Part shown: one piece after another, positions 12,979 through 26,613 of the stretch
How the letters are laid out: each line of letters begins with the position of its first letter
Position numbering within the stretch: position 1 is the stretch's first letter
Source of the DNA: Piromyces finnis
Taxonomy: Eukaryota > Neocallimastigomycota > Neocallimastigomycetes > Neocallimastigales > Neocallimastigaceae
Length of the DNA stretch: 64,000 nucleotides
Direction: 5' to 3'
Assembly: GCA_002104945.1 (NCBI GenBank)
Contig: MCFH01000018.1
Location: 558,001-622,000 of the forward strand
Notes under the pieces: generated by a model
Database searches by the model: none
Seen by the model: the letters and a program-made list of their open reading frames with translations, nothing else
Told to the model about the DNA's origin: nothing
Position numbers and translations under genes: made by a program

Positions 12979-13409
12979 TTAAAATGTTAATTGTTTTAAA
13001 TCATAACTGCATATATATATTTTTTTTTGATATTCTACAATTTATTTTATATGATTTTTTTTAAATTATAAAAAATCTTTAATTGAAATCTCACTAAATA
13101 TTTAAGCCACAAATATTATAAATATCCCTAATACTTTGTAGATAAAATATATAATTTAAATATATAGAAGCCATACTCTTAATTTGATGGAATAAAAATA
13201 AAATGAAATGAAATAAAATAAAATCATCTTTATTTAAAATTAATTATTAATGAATTATACCACTACATTTAAAATTTAAATGACATAGTATTATTATTAT
13301 ATTTAAAAAATTATCAAGAATAAGAAATAATATTAACAGCAAAGTATTCCAGAATTTTAAAAATTTTAGTTTAAAAATATAACAAATCAAAAAAGAAAAA
13401 CGAAAAAAA
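12979..13409. promoter_or_regulatory. Divergent intergenic promoter region
   Basis: The 431 bp lie between the start codons of the RS-rich gene (-) and THOC3 (+), so both promoters must fall here if the start calls are right. The sequence is A/T-rich with no motif I can name. The sharing of the region by two mRNA-processing genes is suggestive only. Confidence 0.45.
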
Positions 13410-14645
13410 ATGTATATTTTTACAGAAAATGAAGATTTAATTAATAGACGAATTTCAGTTCAAAAACAACGTTTCAAACAAAGTGTTTCAAGAGAATATA
13501 AAGGTCATCGTCAAAAAGTTCATACTGTTGGATGGAATAGAGATGGAAAAAAATTAGCTTCTGGTTCTGTAGATCATACAGCAAGAGTTTGGAATATTGA
13601 AAGAAGTGTTAGTACCACCTCTAGCTATATATATTTTTTAAATATGTTAATTTTTTCTTTTTCTTTTTTTTTTTAAAAATTTCAAGATCAGGATAAAGTA
13701 TATTATTAAAAAGAAATAATCATATATTTATTAGAATAATAAAAGGTGTAATAATTTTTTATTTTGAAAAATCTATAGTCTAACAAATATGTGATTTTTA
13801 TATTTTATTAAAAGTAATAGTAAAATATATATTACTATTAAAAATTAAAATGAAATTTCACTTTAATTTATAAAAAAAAAAAAAAAAAAATTCTTATGCC
13901 ATTTAATAATTTCCACTTTTATTCTTTTATTCCTATACTTTTTTTTTTTTTTTTTTTTTTTAAATATAATTGCTAATTTTATTCATAATAATTATATATT
14001 TTTTGGAATTTGGAAATTCATACTCTAAAATTAAATTTCAAATAAAAATTTATTGAATTTCAATAGAGTTCACATAGAGATTGTATAGAATTAAAAGGTC
14101 ATTCAGGAAGCGTCGATCAATTATGTTGGGACCCAACTCATTCAGAATATTTAGCAACAGCTTCAGCAGATAGAACAGTGAGAATATGGGATTCAAGAGG
14201 TAATTTAATTAATGTATATACACTTTTTTTTTTATTGTTTTTTTAAAAAAAATACTATTAAGATATTAAATGTTTTTTTTTTTTTTGCTGCTTCTATTGG
14301 CTTTGTTTTATATGTCTTTATATATATATATATAACAATTTTAATATATAAAGCGGCTAAATGTATTCAATCTATTTCAACATCGGGTGAAAATATTAAT
14401 ATTTGTTGGAGTCCAGATGGAAAACAAATTGCAGTAGGAAATAAAGTAATTATAATAATAACAACAACAATTTTTAATATTCTATTATATATATTTATAT
14501 ATTTATATATAGTTATTGTTAATATAATATTTTTATTTATTCTTTAATAGGAAGATACAATCAGTTTTATTGATATAAGAACATATAAAATAATAAATAC
14601 AAAAAGAAATGAAATTGAAGTAAGTGAATATCATTATTTTACTTT

Positions 14646-14701
<56 letters not shown>

Positions 14702-15671
14702 TTTATATATTTTATTTTATTTTATTTTTTATTATTTTATTTTATTTTTTTTTGCATTTTTATTTAAAATACGAGGTTAACTATTAATCCATTTAAATTA
14801 TTTTATATAACTTTGATATAAAAGGTTAATGAAATAAGTTGGAATTTTGGAGGTGATAAATTCTTTTTAACTTCTGGTTTAGGTACTATTGAAGTTTTAG
14901 ATTATCCATCTTTAAAGGAAATAAAATCAATTCAAGCTCATACAGCAAATTGTTATTGTTTAGAATTTGATCCTAAAGGAAGGTAAAAATATAAAAAAAT
15001 TAAATAATATAAATAAAATCATCATTTGTCATGATTAAATTATCAAATAAGGATTATTGTTTATTTATTTGCTTGCTCGTTTATTTATTTATTTATTTTT
15101 TTATTTTCTTCATTTCATTTTGCAGATACCTAGCAACAGGAAGTGCTGATACTTTAGTAAGTCTTTGGGATATTGAAGACTTAACATGCATTCGTACATT
15201 TGGTAATTTAAAGTACGTATTTTATTATTTATTATTATTTATTATTATTATATTATATATATATTTTATAAAACTATATTAATTTTATATATATCGAATA
15301 ATAAAAGTTGGCCAGTTAGAACCATTAGTTTTAGTTATGATGGTGAATATTTAGCTTCTGCTTCAGAAGACTTATTTATTGATATTGTAAGTTTTTTTCT
15401 TCTTCTTTTTCTCAATTTAATTTAATATGTATAGTATTATCTCAGATTTTTTTTTTAAAAAATATAAAGTATTAATCTATTATATATATATGTATATATT
15501 AATTATTTTAAATAGTCGAATGTTGAAACAGGTGAACAAGTTCATAAGATTGAATGTAATGCTGCTATGAATTCAATGGCATGGCATCCAAGTAAATATT
15601 TGTTAGCTTATGCTGGTGATGAAGTTGATAGTAAAACTGGTATTATTCGAATATTCGGTTATTCCTCATAA
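13410..15671 (+). CDS. THOC3: THO complex subunit 3 (WD40, mRNA export)
   Basis: Eight exons: 13410-13607, 14067-14199, 14354-14445, 14551-14619, 14825-14982, 15126-15212, 15308-15386, 15516-15671. They encode 323 residues with no frame break. THOC3 (Tex1) is a WD40 propeller of the THO/TREX complex, which couples transcription to mRNA export in the nucleus. The signature segments are all present: REYKGHRQKVHTVGWN, VDQLCWDP, ENINICWSPDG, VNEISWN, ATGSADTLVSLWDI, WPVRTISFSYDGEYLASASED and a final AWHP repeat. These follow animal THOC3 in order. Length is close to the family norm (about 350). The first donor is GTTAGT rather than GTAAGT. Intron 4 carries a 17-copy ATT microsatellite. Confidence 0.96.
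14650..14702. repeat. (ATT)n microsatellite in THOC3 intron 4
   Basis: An uninterrupted run of about 17 ATT units lies inside the fourth intron, upstream of the acceptor at 14823-14824. It does not touch coding sequence. Confidence 0.9.
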
Positions 15672-16269
15672 ATACCATTTAATACAAATACAAATAATAA
15701 TAATAATAATAAAACACCTTTTACTTTAAATAAAGAAAATCATAAAATATTATGCCTTTTAAATATTAGCATTAATATAATAAAAAAAATGTTTATAAAA
15801 AACAAACTTTTTTATTTTGAAATTTTTCGTATTTCACGTATTTCATTACTCTTTTTTTTTTTTTTTTTTTTTATATATTTATATACATTAAAATAAATTA
15901 TTAAAAGTTTTGTAATATTTTTGATATTTCATATTTAAGATTAAAGAAATGCTTTTTTAAAAAATATATATTTTTTATTTCTTTTTTTTTTTTTTTTTTT
16001 ATTTTTAATAGTATTATAAATAAAAAAAAAAAAAGTAAATAAATAAAATGGTATAAATTAAAAAAAAAAAAAAAAAAACAAATAAGCAAACATACAATTA
16101 ATAATAAACAATATTATTTAGAAGGAAAAAATAAATAACTTAAACTGAATATTAAACATAATTCAAATGATACTATGAATTATAATAAAATAATATATAA
16201 TATATATATATATTATTTTTTTTCTATATATTTTATTTTAAAATTAATAAATCTATTTTGTTAATTAGT
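15672..16269. other. Convergent intergenic region
   Basis: 598 bp between the stops of THOC3 (+) and the RING protein gene (-). It contains long T and A tracts suited to the 3' ends of both transcripts. No gene is visible. Confidence 0.55.
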
Positions 16270-17613
16270 CTAATAACTTTTATTTCTTAGCCTTGAACTT
16301 CTTCTTAAAACAGGTTTTGAATCTTCTATATCTTCGTTTAATTCACTGTTATAAAAATCTTTATATTCCCCATCACCACTATCCTCATCTTCTTCCATAT
16401 TCATACCATAATACATATTATCATCATCATCACTGACATCTTCGTCACTTTCATCACTTTCGTCAGAATCATCTTCACCACTATTATTATTAGTTTCATC
16501 AGAATTGGCTTCTTCAGCTTCATCATCGAAAATTCTAAATTTAGCTTTTCGCTTGTTTTTTAATCTTGATTTTTTTACTAATGCATTAATAATCATTTCA
16601 TCATCATCATCATCATCATCATCATCTTCTTCTTCTTCTTCTTCATCTTCTTCTTCATCTTCTTCATTGTCTTCTTCTTTCTTTTCTTCTTCTTTTTCTT
16701 CTTTTTTTTCATCTTCCTTTGTATTAATTTCTTTTTTTAAAGAATTAGTATCTTTTTTTTCACTACTCAATTCTTTCTCTTTTTCTTTTTCCTCTTCTTC
16801 CATCTTTTGGTTAGTTTTATTTTTACCCATTAACTCCATAATTCTATTCAATTTCTTTAATTTGTTCAATTTCTTTTCCCTTTTTTCAATTTCTTTCTCT
16901 TTTTTCTCTAATTCATCTTCTTCCTCTTCTTCATTATCAACTATACGATCATCTTCTACAATAAAATCATCTAATTCTTTTTTTTCTTCTTCATCCATTT
17001 CTTCTTCTTCTTCACTTGATTCTATACTTTGCATTTCTATATCATTTAATTCATCTACTTGCTCCATTCCATCATCACTTTCATCATTATCAAACATAGA
17101 TGAATGTTCATACGCTTCATTACAATTAACACAATGTCTACCAACAATTTCCCATCCACAAATTCCGCAACGTCTATTTTTTTTTTTTTATTGAAAATGA
17201 AATAATATATATTATTATTATTAATAATAAAATAAATAAATAATATATATTATTATTATTAATAATAAAATAAATAAATAATATATATATATAAAAGAAG
17301 TATAATAAATTATTATTATTATTTTTTTTTTAAATATAAAATTTTAAATTTACCTTATTTGATCTTCTTCATCAATAACAGGTCCCTTATTTCTAAACAA
17401 TTTCTTTAATGATTCTTCATTTCTAGGGGTATAGTTATCATCGTTTTTATTACTATCAGATTTGCCAATACCTTTTAAATAATGTTTTGCTTGCTTACTT
17501 GCAATAATATTGACAATTGGTTTTTGTGTAACACTACAACGACATAATGGGCATCTTTTGGAAATTTTTTTTAATGTTAATAAAATACAACTATAACAAA
17601 AGGTATGACTATT

Positions 17614-17654
<41 letters not shown>

Positions 17655-19543
17655 AATATATATTGTATAAATAGGAAAATTGAAAATATAAATAAGTTAG
17701 TATCCATTTAATGATATTATTCAATGATAGACTAAATATATATATATATATTTAATAAATAGATAATGAAAAATAAATGAGACATCATAAAAAATAATAA
17801 AAGATAATAAAAAATTTACCCGCATTCAAGAGAATATGGATCTTTAAATATTTCTAAACATATATTACAGGTGATATCTCCTTTAATAGAATTAAGATAA
17901 AGCTTTTCCTGTGCTTTAATTATTTTCATTTCGTTTAATTTTTGTTTTTCATCTGATTTATTCAATAATAAATCAGAATTGTCATTTTCATTATTTTGTG
18001 TTAATCCAGAATTATTAGTTTTATTTTCTTTCATGCATCTTTCAAGCAATCTTTTTTCAATTTCTAATTTAATTATAATATTTCTTAATCTATGATAGGA
18101 TGCCTTCTTGTTTTCCGGAAGAGATAACATATTTCTAATATCATTTGCATAAATATTATGTACCTTGAAAAATTTGGGATTTCCACTATTTTTCATAATT
18201 AATCTCAATTCTTCTTCTAATTCTTTTGTATTCTCTTCATGTTGCTTTTCTTCATTAAAAAGACTTAATAAATCATTCGTTTGTTTGGCCGATGATTGAT
18301 TTTTATTATTTAATAAAGACTGGTCCTTCATTTTATCATTATTTGGCTTATTTTCACTTTTTACTTGTTGGAATTGTTTTAAAATATCAATATTATCAAA
18401 AAGTATTTCTATATTTTCAGTTAAATGATTCGTGCTGGCATCCTGAACTATCTTTTCATTTAATAAAGGTTTTGTATCGTTTTCATTTTGCTTTTGATGT
18501 TGCTGTTCATCCTTAACATCTATTAATTTATTATTAGAAATTGGTTTTATACTAACATTATCATTATTTTTCTCTTTTTCTTTATTCTCACTTAAAACAT
18601 CACTATTTTTTTTATTGTCATTCTTATTAGTAACATCATTATCGGGATTTCTTTTGTCTATTTTATTGGAGATTTGAGTATTGTCTTTATCATTCTCTTT
18701 ATTGCCATTATTGGAAGTTTGAGTATTTTCTTTTATTTTATCATTCTCCTTATTGCCATTATTGGAAGTTTGAGTATTTTCTTTTATTTTATCATTCTCC
18801 TTATTGCCATTATTGGAAGTTTGAGTATTTTCTTTTATTTTATCATTTTTTCCTTTATTATCTTCCTTCTCTTTATTATTTTTACCAATGTCCTTATTCA
18901 CCTTTTCTTCTGTAGGTAATTCTTTTTTTTCATTTTCATTATTCTCAGCTTTATCTTTTTCTTTCAATTTATCTTTATTTTTATTTTTTGACTTATTTTT
19001 CTTCTTCTTCTTTTTATTCTTTTTACTACTATTATTACTGTTGTTATTATTATTATTGTTATTGTTGTTGTTGCTATTATTATTACTATTGCCATTGTTG
19101 TTATTATTATTATTGTTGTTGCTGTTGTTATTGTTGTTGTTCAAATTAGTTGAGACATTTTTTTTATTATGTAAATCTACTGAACTTTTATTAGTCAATT
19201 CATTTCTATTAATACTTGAAGTACTATTGTTTGAATTGCTCTTTTTATCATTTGAATTCTTTGATACAACTTTTGAATTTGGGTCACTCTTATTATTATT
19301 TTTAGGATTTGGGGCTTTACTTTTATTATTTGAATTATTTAAAGGTAAATTTTTGGTGGAAGTTGAAATTGTCTGATTTCCTTTTTTATTATGTTTCTGT
19401 TTTTTAAATTTCTTATTGAATTCACCAGAGTCATTAAATTTTCTTTTTAAATTGTTATTATTATTTGAACCTTTATTCTGTATTCCTTTACTCACTTGAT
19501 TATTTCCATTATTTTTTTTACTTTTATTTTTTTTTTGTTCCAT
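16270..19543 (-). CDS. RING-finger protein, probable E3 ubiquitin ligase, Asn/Lys-rich N-terminus and acidic tail
   Basis: Three exons (19543-17820, 17608-17354, 17173-16270) give 960 residues. Residues 1-540 are low complexity (Asn/Lys/Ser) and include a 17-residue tandem repeat. The C3HC4 RING is split by intron 1: Cys559, Cys562, Cys574, then His576, Cys579, Cys582, Cys594, Cys597 in the next exon. The junction restores the contiguous ECGHTFC motif, which confirms the splice. A second small zinc site follows at about 662-677 (CGIC...HCVNC), and the last 270 residues are Asp/Glu-rich with a basic end (RRSSRLRNK). RING domains recruit E2 enzymes for ubiquitination. A RING followed by a C-x-x-C knuckle recalls CHFR-like fungal ligases, but no FHA domain is visible, so the subfamily is left open. 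Acidic and basic tails suggest a nuclear location. Confidence 0.9.
18665..18850. repeat. 51-bp coding tandem repeat in the RING gene
   Basis: The landmark GCCATTATTGG recurs at 18704, 18755 and 18806, exactly 51 bp apart, with a partial fourth copy. On the minus strand each unit encodes 17 residues (KENTQTSNNGNKENDKI). The copies are nearly identical, so the expansion is recent. Confidence 0.92.
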
Positions 19544-20392
19544 TTTTAATGGGAAGTTTTCTCGAAATAAAATAGAAAAAAAAAAAAGAACTTTTCCTAA
19601 TATTTTAATACTTCAATATTTCATCTATTTAAATTAATTATTAAAATTAATTATAAAAAAAAAAAAGTATAATTATAGAATTTGATCATTAATGTAAGAG
19701 TATTGACCAATAATATTTCTACGTAATTGTATTTTTTATATCAACTTTAATGAATATTCAATATGATAAAAATATATAACTTATTTTTTTTATATATATT
19801 TGTCGTTTGGCATTATTATTTTAATTATACTTTTGTTAATATACCTTTTCCCTTTTTTCCTTTGTTATATTTATTTTTTTAAAGATTTTTACTTTGTGTG
19901 TGTTTGTAAAATTATTAATATTTAATTATGGCTTGATTAATCAACAATTTGCCACAATATCAACAAGATTACATATTTTTTTGTTTATTTAATTTATTTT
20001 TTATAAACCGTGTAAATTGTATATAAAGAATATAGAATAAATAAATTAAGCTATTTTTAATAAAAATCAAATTAAAATTTAAATATTAATTATAAAAAAA
20101 AAAAAAAAAAAAATTCATTCTTTTTTAAATATTCATTCTTTAAAAAAAGAAAAAAAAAAGTTTTAAAGTCTCTTTTAACAAAATAGTATTTTAAATATAT
20201 AAAAAAGGTTTTTATCCTATTTATTGATACTAAGCCATATTAAATAATTTATAAATAGATACATTAGAATTAAAGTAAAAAGAATCAATATTGTTATTAT
20301 ACCGTATTTACTCATAATAAACCATTTTTCCTTTTTTTTTTTTCTTCTTTTTTAACTGCGCAAACAAATAGATAGATAAATAAAAATCAATT
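19544..20392. promoter_or_regulatory. Divergent intergenic promoter region
   Basis: 849 bp separate the start codons of the RING gene (-) and the ankyrin gene (+). The region holds A/T tracts and a few unusually long pyrimidine runs just before the ankyrin start. Both promoters are inferred to lie here. Confidence 0.45.
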
Positions 20393-23082
20393 ATGGAAAA
20401 TTATCGTCTCCATAAATTAATATTTTTAAAAGACTTAAATGGATTAAAGGCTGAATTAGGTGATTATACACCTGAAAATCCTTGTCCTGAAATTAACCAA
20501 CTTGATTTACATGGTCAAACACCTTTAACATTAGCTATTACTACTGGTTTTAATGAAGCTGTTCCACTTTTAATTGAAAATGGTGCCAGTGTTTTAACTA
20601 AAAATTCAGCTGGTTGGAATCCTTTTCAAGGTATACAGTTAAAATAAAAAAAAAAAAACATTTTAAAATAATAATAATATTTTTTGATACCTTTTAAATG
20701 CTATTATTTAATATTTAGTTATATTTGAATTGTAGTATTATTTTTAAATTATTATCATGAGATTTATTATTATTACTTTATTAACGTTATCATTTATATT
20801 ATTATTATTATTATTATTATTAAATTTATACCTATGAAATATTTATAATTTCAATTAAAAAAAAAATTGAATAATTAATTTAATTCAATTTTATACAAAT
20901 ACAAATATGATAAATAATATAAAAGAGGCAACAAGCTATGGTAGTCGTGAAATAATGGCAGAAATTTTAAGAAAACAAAAAGATGAATTAGTTCAGTGGT
21001 TCAATGAAAAGGGTCAAAGAGCTTGTAAAGCATTTTCAAATGTAATTTAATTTTATTGCCTCTTAAATAATTATAGAAAATGGAGCTTACATTATTAAAC
21101 AAACAAACGAAAAAAAAAAAAAAAATAACAAATATATTTTTATATAATAATTCATAATTTAGAGTTTAGAAGATTTCTATATTGAAATGAACTGGAAGTT
21201 TGATAGTTGGAGTAACTATAACTAATAATATTATTAGTATTACTATTATTTTTTCAACCTATATAATAAATATAAATATATAAATATATATATTATAATA
21301 TTTAATATAGTTCCATTAGTAAACAAACTTTGTCCTGTAAATATTAAAAACAATTGATTTATATTTTTCTAAAAAATACATAAATATTTATATATATGTA
21401 ATTATTGTTACTTATATACTATATTGTATATATTTAATATTTAAAATAGTCTGATAAATATAAAATTTGGAAAAAAGGAACAAGTTTAAGAATTGATACT
21501 ACCTTGGTAGGATTTGAAAATTTAAAATGGATTATTGGTGATGTATCTGTTATTTTTTATGTTAACGAAGAAACTGATGGTATGATGAACATTATATTAT
21601 AAATATAAATATATAAATAAAATATTAATAAATATATTAAATAATTTTTTTTTTTTTTTTATAATAAAAATAAATAAATTTATATAGAACCAAATTTATA
21701 TATAGTTGATAGAAAAAATAAAATATATCAAAGAGTAAATATTAAACTAGAATATTTTTTACTATTACTATATTTATATTTTATTATTAGTATTATTTTT
21801 TTATTAAAGTAATGAATAGACATTATTAATCATCAAATGAATCAATATTTAAAATAGATTTTCCCAAGATCAGAAATTCCAACTACAGATGAAGCTTTAG
21901 CTGAAACTATTTCACTCAATCTTAAAACTCCAATTGTTTCTAATCCAAGTTTACCAATTGAAAAATTAAAATTAACAAGAGTTCAAACTGGTTGGTGGAA
22001 TAAAGAAGATAAATATGAAAAGGTAATTTTTGTTATTTTTATTATTTATATTTTTTATTAAAGATTATTAAACTTTTCGATAAATATTCATCTCATTAAT
22101 TGAAATAATTAATTATTACATTTTTTTTTATATTTAGGTTGGACAATACTACACTTCTGTTTGGAGTTTATCAAATGTTGAAATTAACACAGTCACAAGA
22201 AATGAAGTAATAAAATAATATAGAATATTGGTTTAAAAAAGTTTTTGTTTTTTATAAATTAGTTATTATAGAGATCATTTCAATTTTAAAATTATTAATT
22301 TCTCTCCCTTTATTATATTATTAAACATTCTATCGTCATGATAATAATAATAATGAATAGCATGTTACTGAAATTAAAAAACTTGAAAAAGAAAAGGAAG
22401 AAGAAGAAAAAAAAAAGAACATAGAAAAAAGACAACAAGAAATTGAACAAAGAACAAGAAGATTACAAAAAAAATTATCTGATTCTACATTAAAAGCATT
22501 AAAAGATATGAAAGTTAGTAGTCCAACAAAATCAGAACCTAATGAAGAAAATATCGCTGAAGAGAATAAAAATGATGAATCAAAAGAAGAAAGTAAGGAA
22601 GAAGAAAAGAAAGAAGAAGAAGAAGAAAAAAAAGAAGAAATCCATGTAAAAACTATGGATGAATCAATTAAAAAATTAGAAAGTGGAAAAAATATTAAAA
22701 ATCCAGATTCTAAGGATGTAGAAAATTATGTCAATTCAATGAAAGATACTTGGGATGTAATGACAAGTAATGTATATTTACCACCACCACCACCATCAGA
22801 AATTCAATTTGAAGATTATTTCTTCTTAGAAAAGCCAGGTTATATTCATCTTGGTCGTAAACAAGAAATTGAAGAATCTAAACTTAAATTTAAGGCAGTT
22901 CTTTGGGTATCTAACCAAGAAAGTTCTATTAAGGATCCAGAATTTGTAGATGGAACTAAACCATTACCAGTAAGACCATTCCCAATGAAACTCGAACAAC
23001 TTTATCCTGTTTTAGATATTCTTGGATTTGGATCTAATAGTCATATTAATACTCTTAATGAAGTACTAAGTGCTTCAGTAAG

Positions 23083-23113
<31 letters not shown>

Positions 23114-23574
23114 TAATTGTTATTATATTTTATTCTACATATTCATTATCATTTTTTTTGCCTAAACTATATAATAATTATATTATTACATTGTATTATT
23201 GTTAATTAAATATCTATAGCTTCCAGAAGGTTTCCCTGTTCAAATTGGTATGTTTTTATACACCCATATCAATTATTTTATATTTTTTTCTTTTATGTAA
23301 AAAAATTAGTTCTATATCAATTATAATATTCGTAATATTTAATAACTTTTAATTTTATTTTTTTATTTTTTATATTATTTTAATTCATAAAATAGAAATT
23401 CCTGTATTTAATATATTTTCAGCTTTAATCTCATTTGATAATTATACTACTGAGTATGAGATTGGTGAAGATCATTTCAAGGTTCCATTTGATGAATATA
23501 AACCAGGTGTTATTATCAGTAAATTGTCTGATGAAGAAACTGATGTTAATGCAGTAGCATCAGCAACCCCATAA
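20393..23574 (+). CDS. ANKRD13: ANKRD13-family ankyrin/GPCR-chaperone domain protein
   Basis: Eleven exons: 20393-20630, 20926-21041, 21163-21211, 21311-21336, 21450-21579, 21688-21734, 21858-22022, 22138-22206, 22361-23077, 23220-23247, 23396-23574. They give 587 residues, the usual family length. The N-terminus has ankyrin repeats (LHKLIFLKDLNGLKAEL, HGQTPLTLAITTGF). It is followed by the GPCR-chaperone domain with DFYIEMNWKFDSW, IPLVNKLCPSDKYKIWKKG and LRIDTTLVGF, matching animal ANKRD13 nearly word for word. ANKRD13 proteins act at membranes on ubiquitinated receptor traffic. Exon 4 is only 26 nt. A Glu/Lys-rich coiled segment (about residues 285-365) is inserted in exon 9. The C-terminal ubiquitin-interacting motifs of animal members are not visible, so ubiquitin binding is not supported. 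The symbol marks family, not a specific paralogue. Confidence 0.93.
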
Positions 23575-24116
23575 TTTTTTTATTAATTAAAAATTAGGAA
23601 TAAAATAAAATAAGTAAGTCGAAAACAAAAACCATTTATTATAAAGATAAAACAATATAATACAATACAATAATGTAATAGAAATAATAACATAATTAAC
23701 AACAACAACAACAATAACAACATTAATAATAATGCAAATAATAATCATTAAAAATAACAAAAAAAATATATTACAAAAATATGTTAATCTGTATAACAAA
23801 ATTAAAATAATAATAATCCCTTTAATCCTACTGATGTCAATATAAATACTAATATACTTATATAATAAAAAATTATAAAATAAAAAAAAAATATTTAAAT
23901 TATTAATATAAATATCAAACCTTTTTTTTTTAATATAATACAAATAAACATATTTATCAAACTCGAAAGCAACCAATTTTATAAATAAATAATTATATAT
24001 ATTATTAAATTTTATACGATTGATGTTGAAATAGTTTATATATGTGAAATAAAATTTTAGATAGATACTAATTGTGTTAATATTAACATTATTAATATTT
24101 TATTTATTTATTTATT

Positions 24117-24208
<92 letters not shown>

Positions 24209-24649
24209 GTTTATTTTTTTTTTTACAATAACAGCAAAAAAAATTTTTTTTATGCATTTTTTGACATATTTCTCCTTTTTTTTTGCTGTCTTTTTTTTTT
24301 TTTAAAAAAAGATTTATCCATATTTTTAATATAAATTATTATCCAAATTTAGAATAAAATTTAAACAATTTGTGTAACTGTATAATCAATAAAAAAAAAA
24401 AGTTTTTTCTTTTTTCTTTTTTTCTTTAAATGGTAAACATACAGATTGTTAAGATAAAAACAAACAAACAAACATTTTTTCATATATTAATTAATTATAT
24501 ATTTTTAATTTGTTATTTTATTTTTAATATATGATGTTTTATATAAATGAAAACTAGATTTTAATTTCTTTAAATGATATATATATACGATAAATAATAA
24601 ATATAATAAAATAGCCTTTTCTTTTTTTAAAAAAAAAAGAATATGGTAG

Positions 24650-24687
<38 letters not shown>

Positions 24688-24838
24688 ATATGGTAGAATG
24701 AAAAGCAAAACAAAAAAAAAAAAAAAAAAGGGTTTAAAACTATTGTTGATATTAAATTAGATATTTCATGAGGGATTAAATGTGTTTAACTTATAATTTA
24801 GACATTACTTCTTTTTTTATATTACTATTAGATTCGGT
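23575..24838. other. Convergent intergenic region with simple repeats
   Basis: 1.26 kb between the ankyrin gene (+) and the DUF4874 gene (-). It contains TTTA and TTA arrays and long T tracts. No gene is supported; the poly-Tyr frame here is simple repeat. Confidence 0.55.
24104..24208. repeat. (TTTA)n then (TTA)n microsatellite
   Basis: A short TTTA run passes directly into about 27 uninterrupted TTA units ending at 24208, downstream of the ankyrin gene. Confidence 0.92.
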
Positions 24839-26613
24839 TCATTCGATAATAAATCTAATACCTAAATTATTTAATCTTGTATTTGGTTCTTCTACATTCT
24901 TATTTGCAAATACTATATTATATTCTGGGCGGTGTGGGAAGTTAACATCTGTTATTTCAAGATAAACTCTATATTTTCCTGGTGGTGGATTAACTTGTCC
25001 AAGATTAATTTCCAAGTTTTCTTCAATTGTATATTCTGGATGCCATTCTCTAATTTCTGGATTAATAGCTGGTTGGAAACTAAATCTTTCACCAGTTTCT
25101 TTATTTTCAATAATAACAAAGAATAATTTTGGATAAATTGAAGTAGAAAAACCACCATTTTCAACAACAATATTTAAGTTAACAATACTATTTGGTGAAA
25201 CAATATCATCGATTTTAGAACTTAATAACATAAATCTATAACCAAGTCTTGATTTAATTTCACTATTAAAAATTATTTTAATTATATATATATTAAATGG
25301 ATTAACATAAAAATGTATAAAGAATTTGAGCATTTTTCTATTTTTTTTCTTTCCTCTTTGAAATTCTTTGTATTTATTACAAAAAAAAAAAAAAAAAAAC
25401 TTACTCATATGTATCATCATCTTTCCATCCTTGAATAACATCTGGATGATATTGTCTATTAAGAGCATTCCAATGATAATATGACATTTGATTAATAGCT
25501 CTTCTACCGTTAGCTTGTGGTCCAGGTTTACAAGTTTCACCCAAAACTGGAACATATCTTGAATCAAAAGCAAAGTATGATTTTTCACTTTCATTAGCAA
25601 AAGTACCTATTATATATATAAAATCAATAATTTATTAACTAATAATAATTATAGCAATGTAAAATGTTATATTTACCCATATCACTGTCATCAGCTAAGA
25701 AAGCATCATTATGGAAACCAATTCTAAAGTTAATATTTCTAGAATGCTTATCACTTTCAGTAATAGTTCTATTATGACCTAAGAAACCTTGTTTGAATTT
25801 TGGAGTTCTTAATAATAAGAATCTTTCAGTTGGTTGAAGTACATTTATTAAAGCACCAACAACTTCTCTTCTATTATTATGTTGAACATCATTAACTCTT
25901 CCTTCATTACCGAAATCATCATTAGTATAATACCATTCACCTATTAATATTAAATAAATATTGGTAATGATATTATATTTTAATAAAACATTAAAAAAAA
26001 AATATTCTTTATGAATTATTCATTATATATACATACCCCAAGTACCAATAAAACCAGCTTGCATAGCAAATATAACATCAGCATTCTTTTGAATAATTGG
26101 TTTAAGTTGTTCAATGTGAGCAAGAACAATATCCTTTTTTGCATCTGGTTCATTTAAATCTTCAGTATAACAGAATCTAATAATGAGTTTTATACCAGCT
26201 TCACGAGCAGCAGCAAAATCAAAATCAATCTTTTGTAAAATATCCTCTGGAATTATTTCTGTATCTCTTAAAGCATCTAAATTAAACATTCTTAAAACAA
26301 GAGATTCATCATTTTGTTCTCTGCATCTTCTAAGATCAGCAGCATCTAATGGAACATAATTTGAAGCTTTGGTGAATCTTTGTTCATAAATACCTCTCTT
26401 TTAATAAATAAATAAATAAATAAAAATAAAAACGTATGTATAATTATATATATAAATATAAATTATCAATGATAATGTACAGAAAACAAACAATTATTTA
26501 AATTTTAATATAACACTTACTTCAGGATTAACAACATTTAAATTCAATGAACTATCATAGAATTTAAGATATTTTTTTTTTCCAAGTAACCTACTTGTGA
26601 TTTTTCTCAACAT
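24839..26613 (-). CDS. DUF4874-DUF4832 protein, glycoside-hydrolase-like
   Basis: Five exons (26613-26521, 26397-26037, 25940-25677, 25606-25405, 25262-24839) give 447 residues. The N-terminal half (about 30-165) looks like DUF4874, a TIM-barrel-like module, with NPERGIYEQRF, LVLRMFNLDALRD and GIKLIIRFCYTED. It ends in MQAGFIGTWGEWYYTNDD; the Glu in GEWYYT sits where a catalytic acid could be. The second half resembles DUF4832 (GFHNDAFLADDSDMGTF, AINQMSYYHWNALN) and ends in a beta-sandwich-like tail. Such proteins are thought to act on polysaccharides, but no reaction is established here. The chosen start gives MLRKITSRLLGKKK, which is not a clear signal peptide. Either the protein is intracellular or an upstream exon with the signal was missed. 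Gene convergent with the ankyrin gene. Confidence 0.85.

Noticed and set aside
16505..19376. Plus-strand poly-Ser and poly-Leu frames
   Set aside because: Antisense readings of the acidic and Asn-rich parts of the RING protein.
24074..24334. Poly-Tyr ORF
   Set aside because: Translation of the TTA microsatellite.
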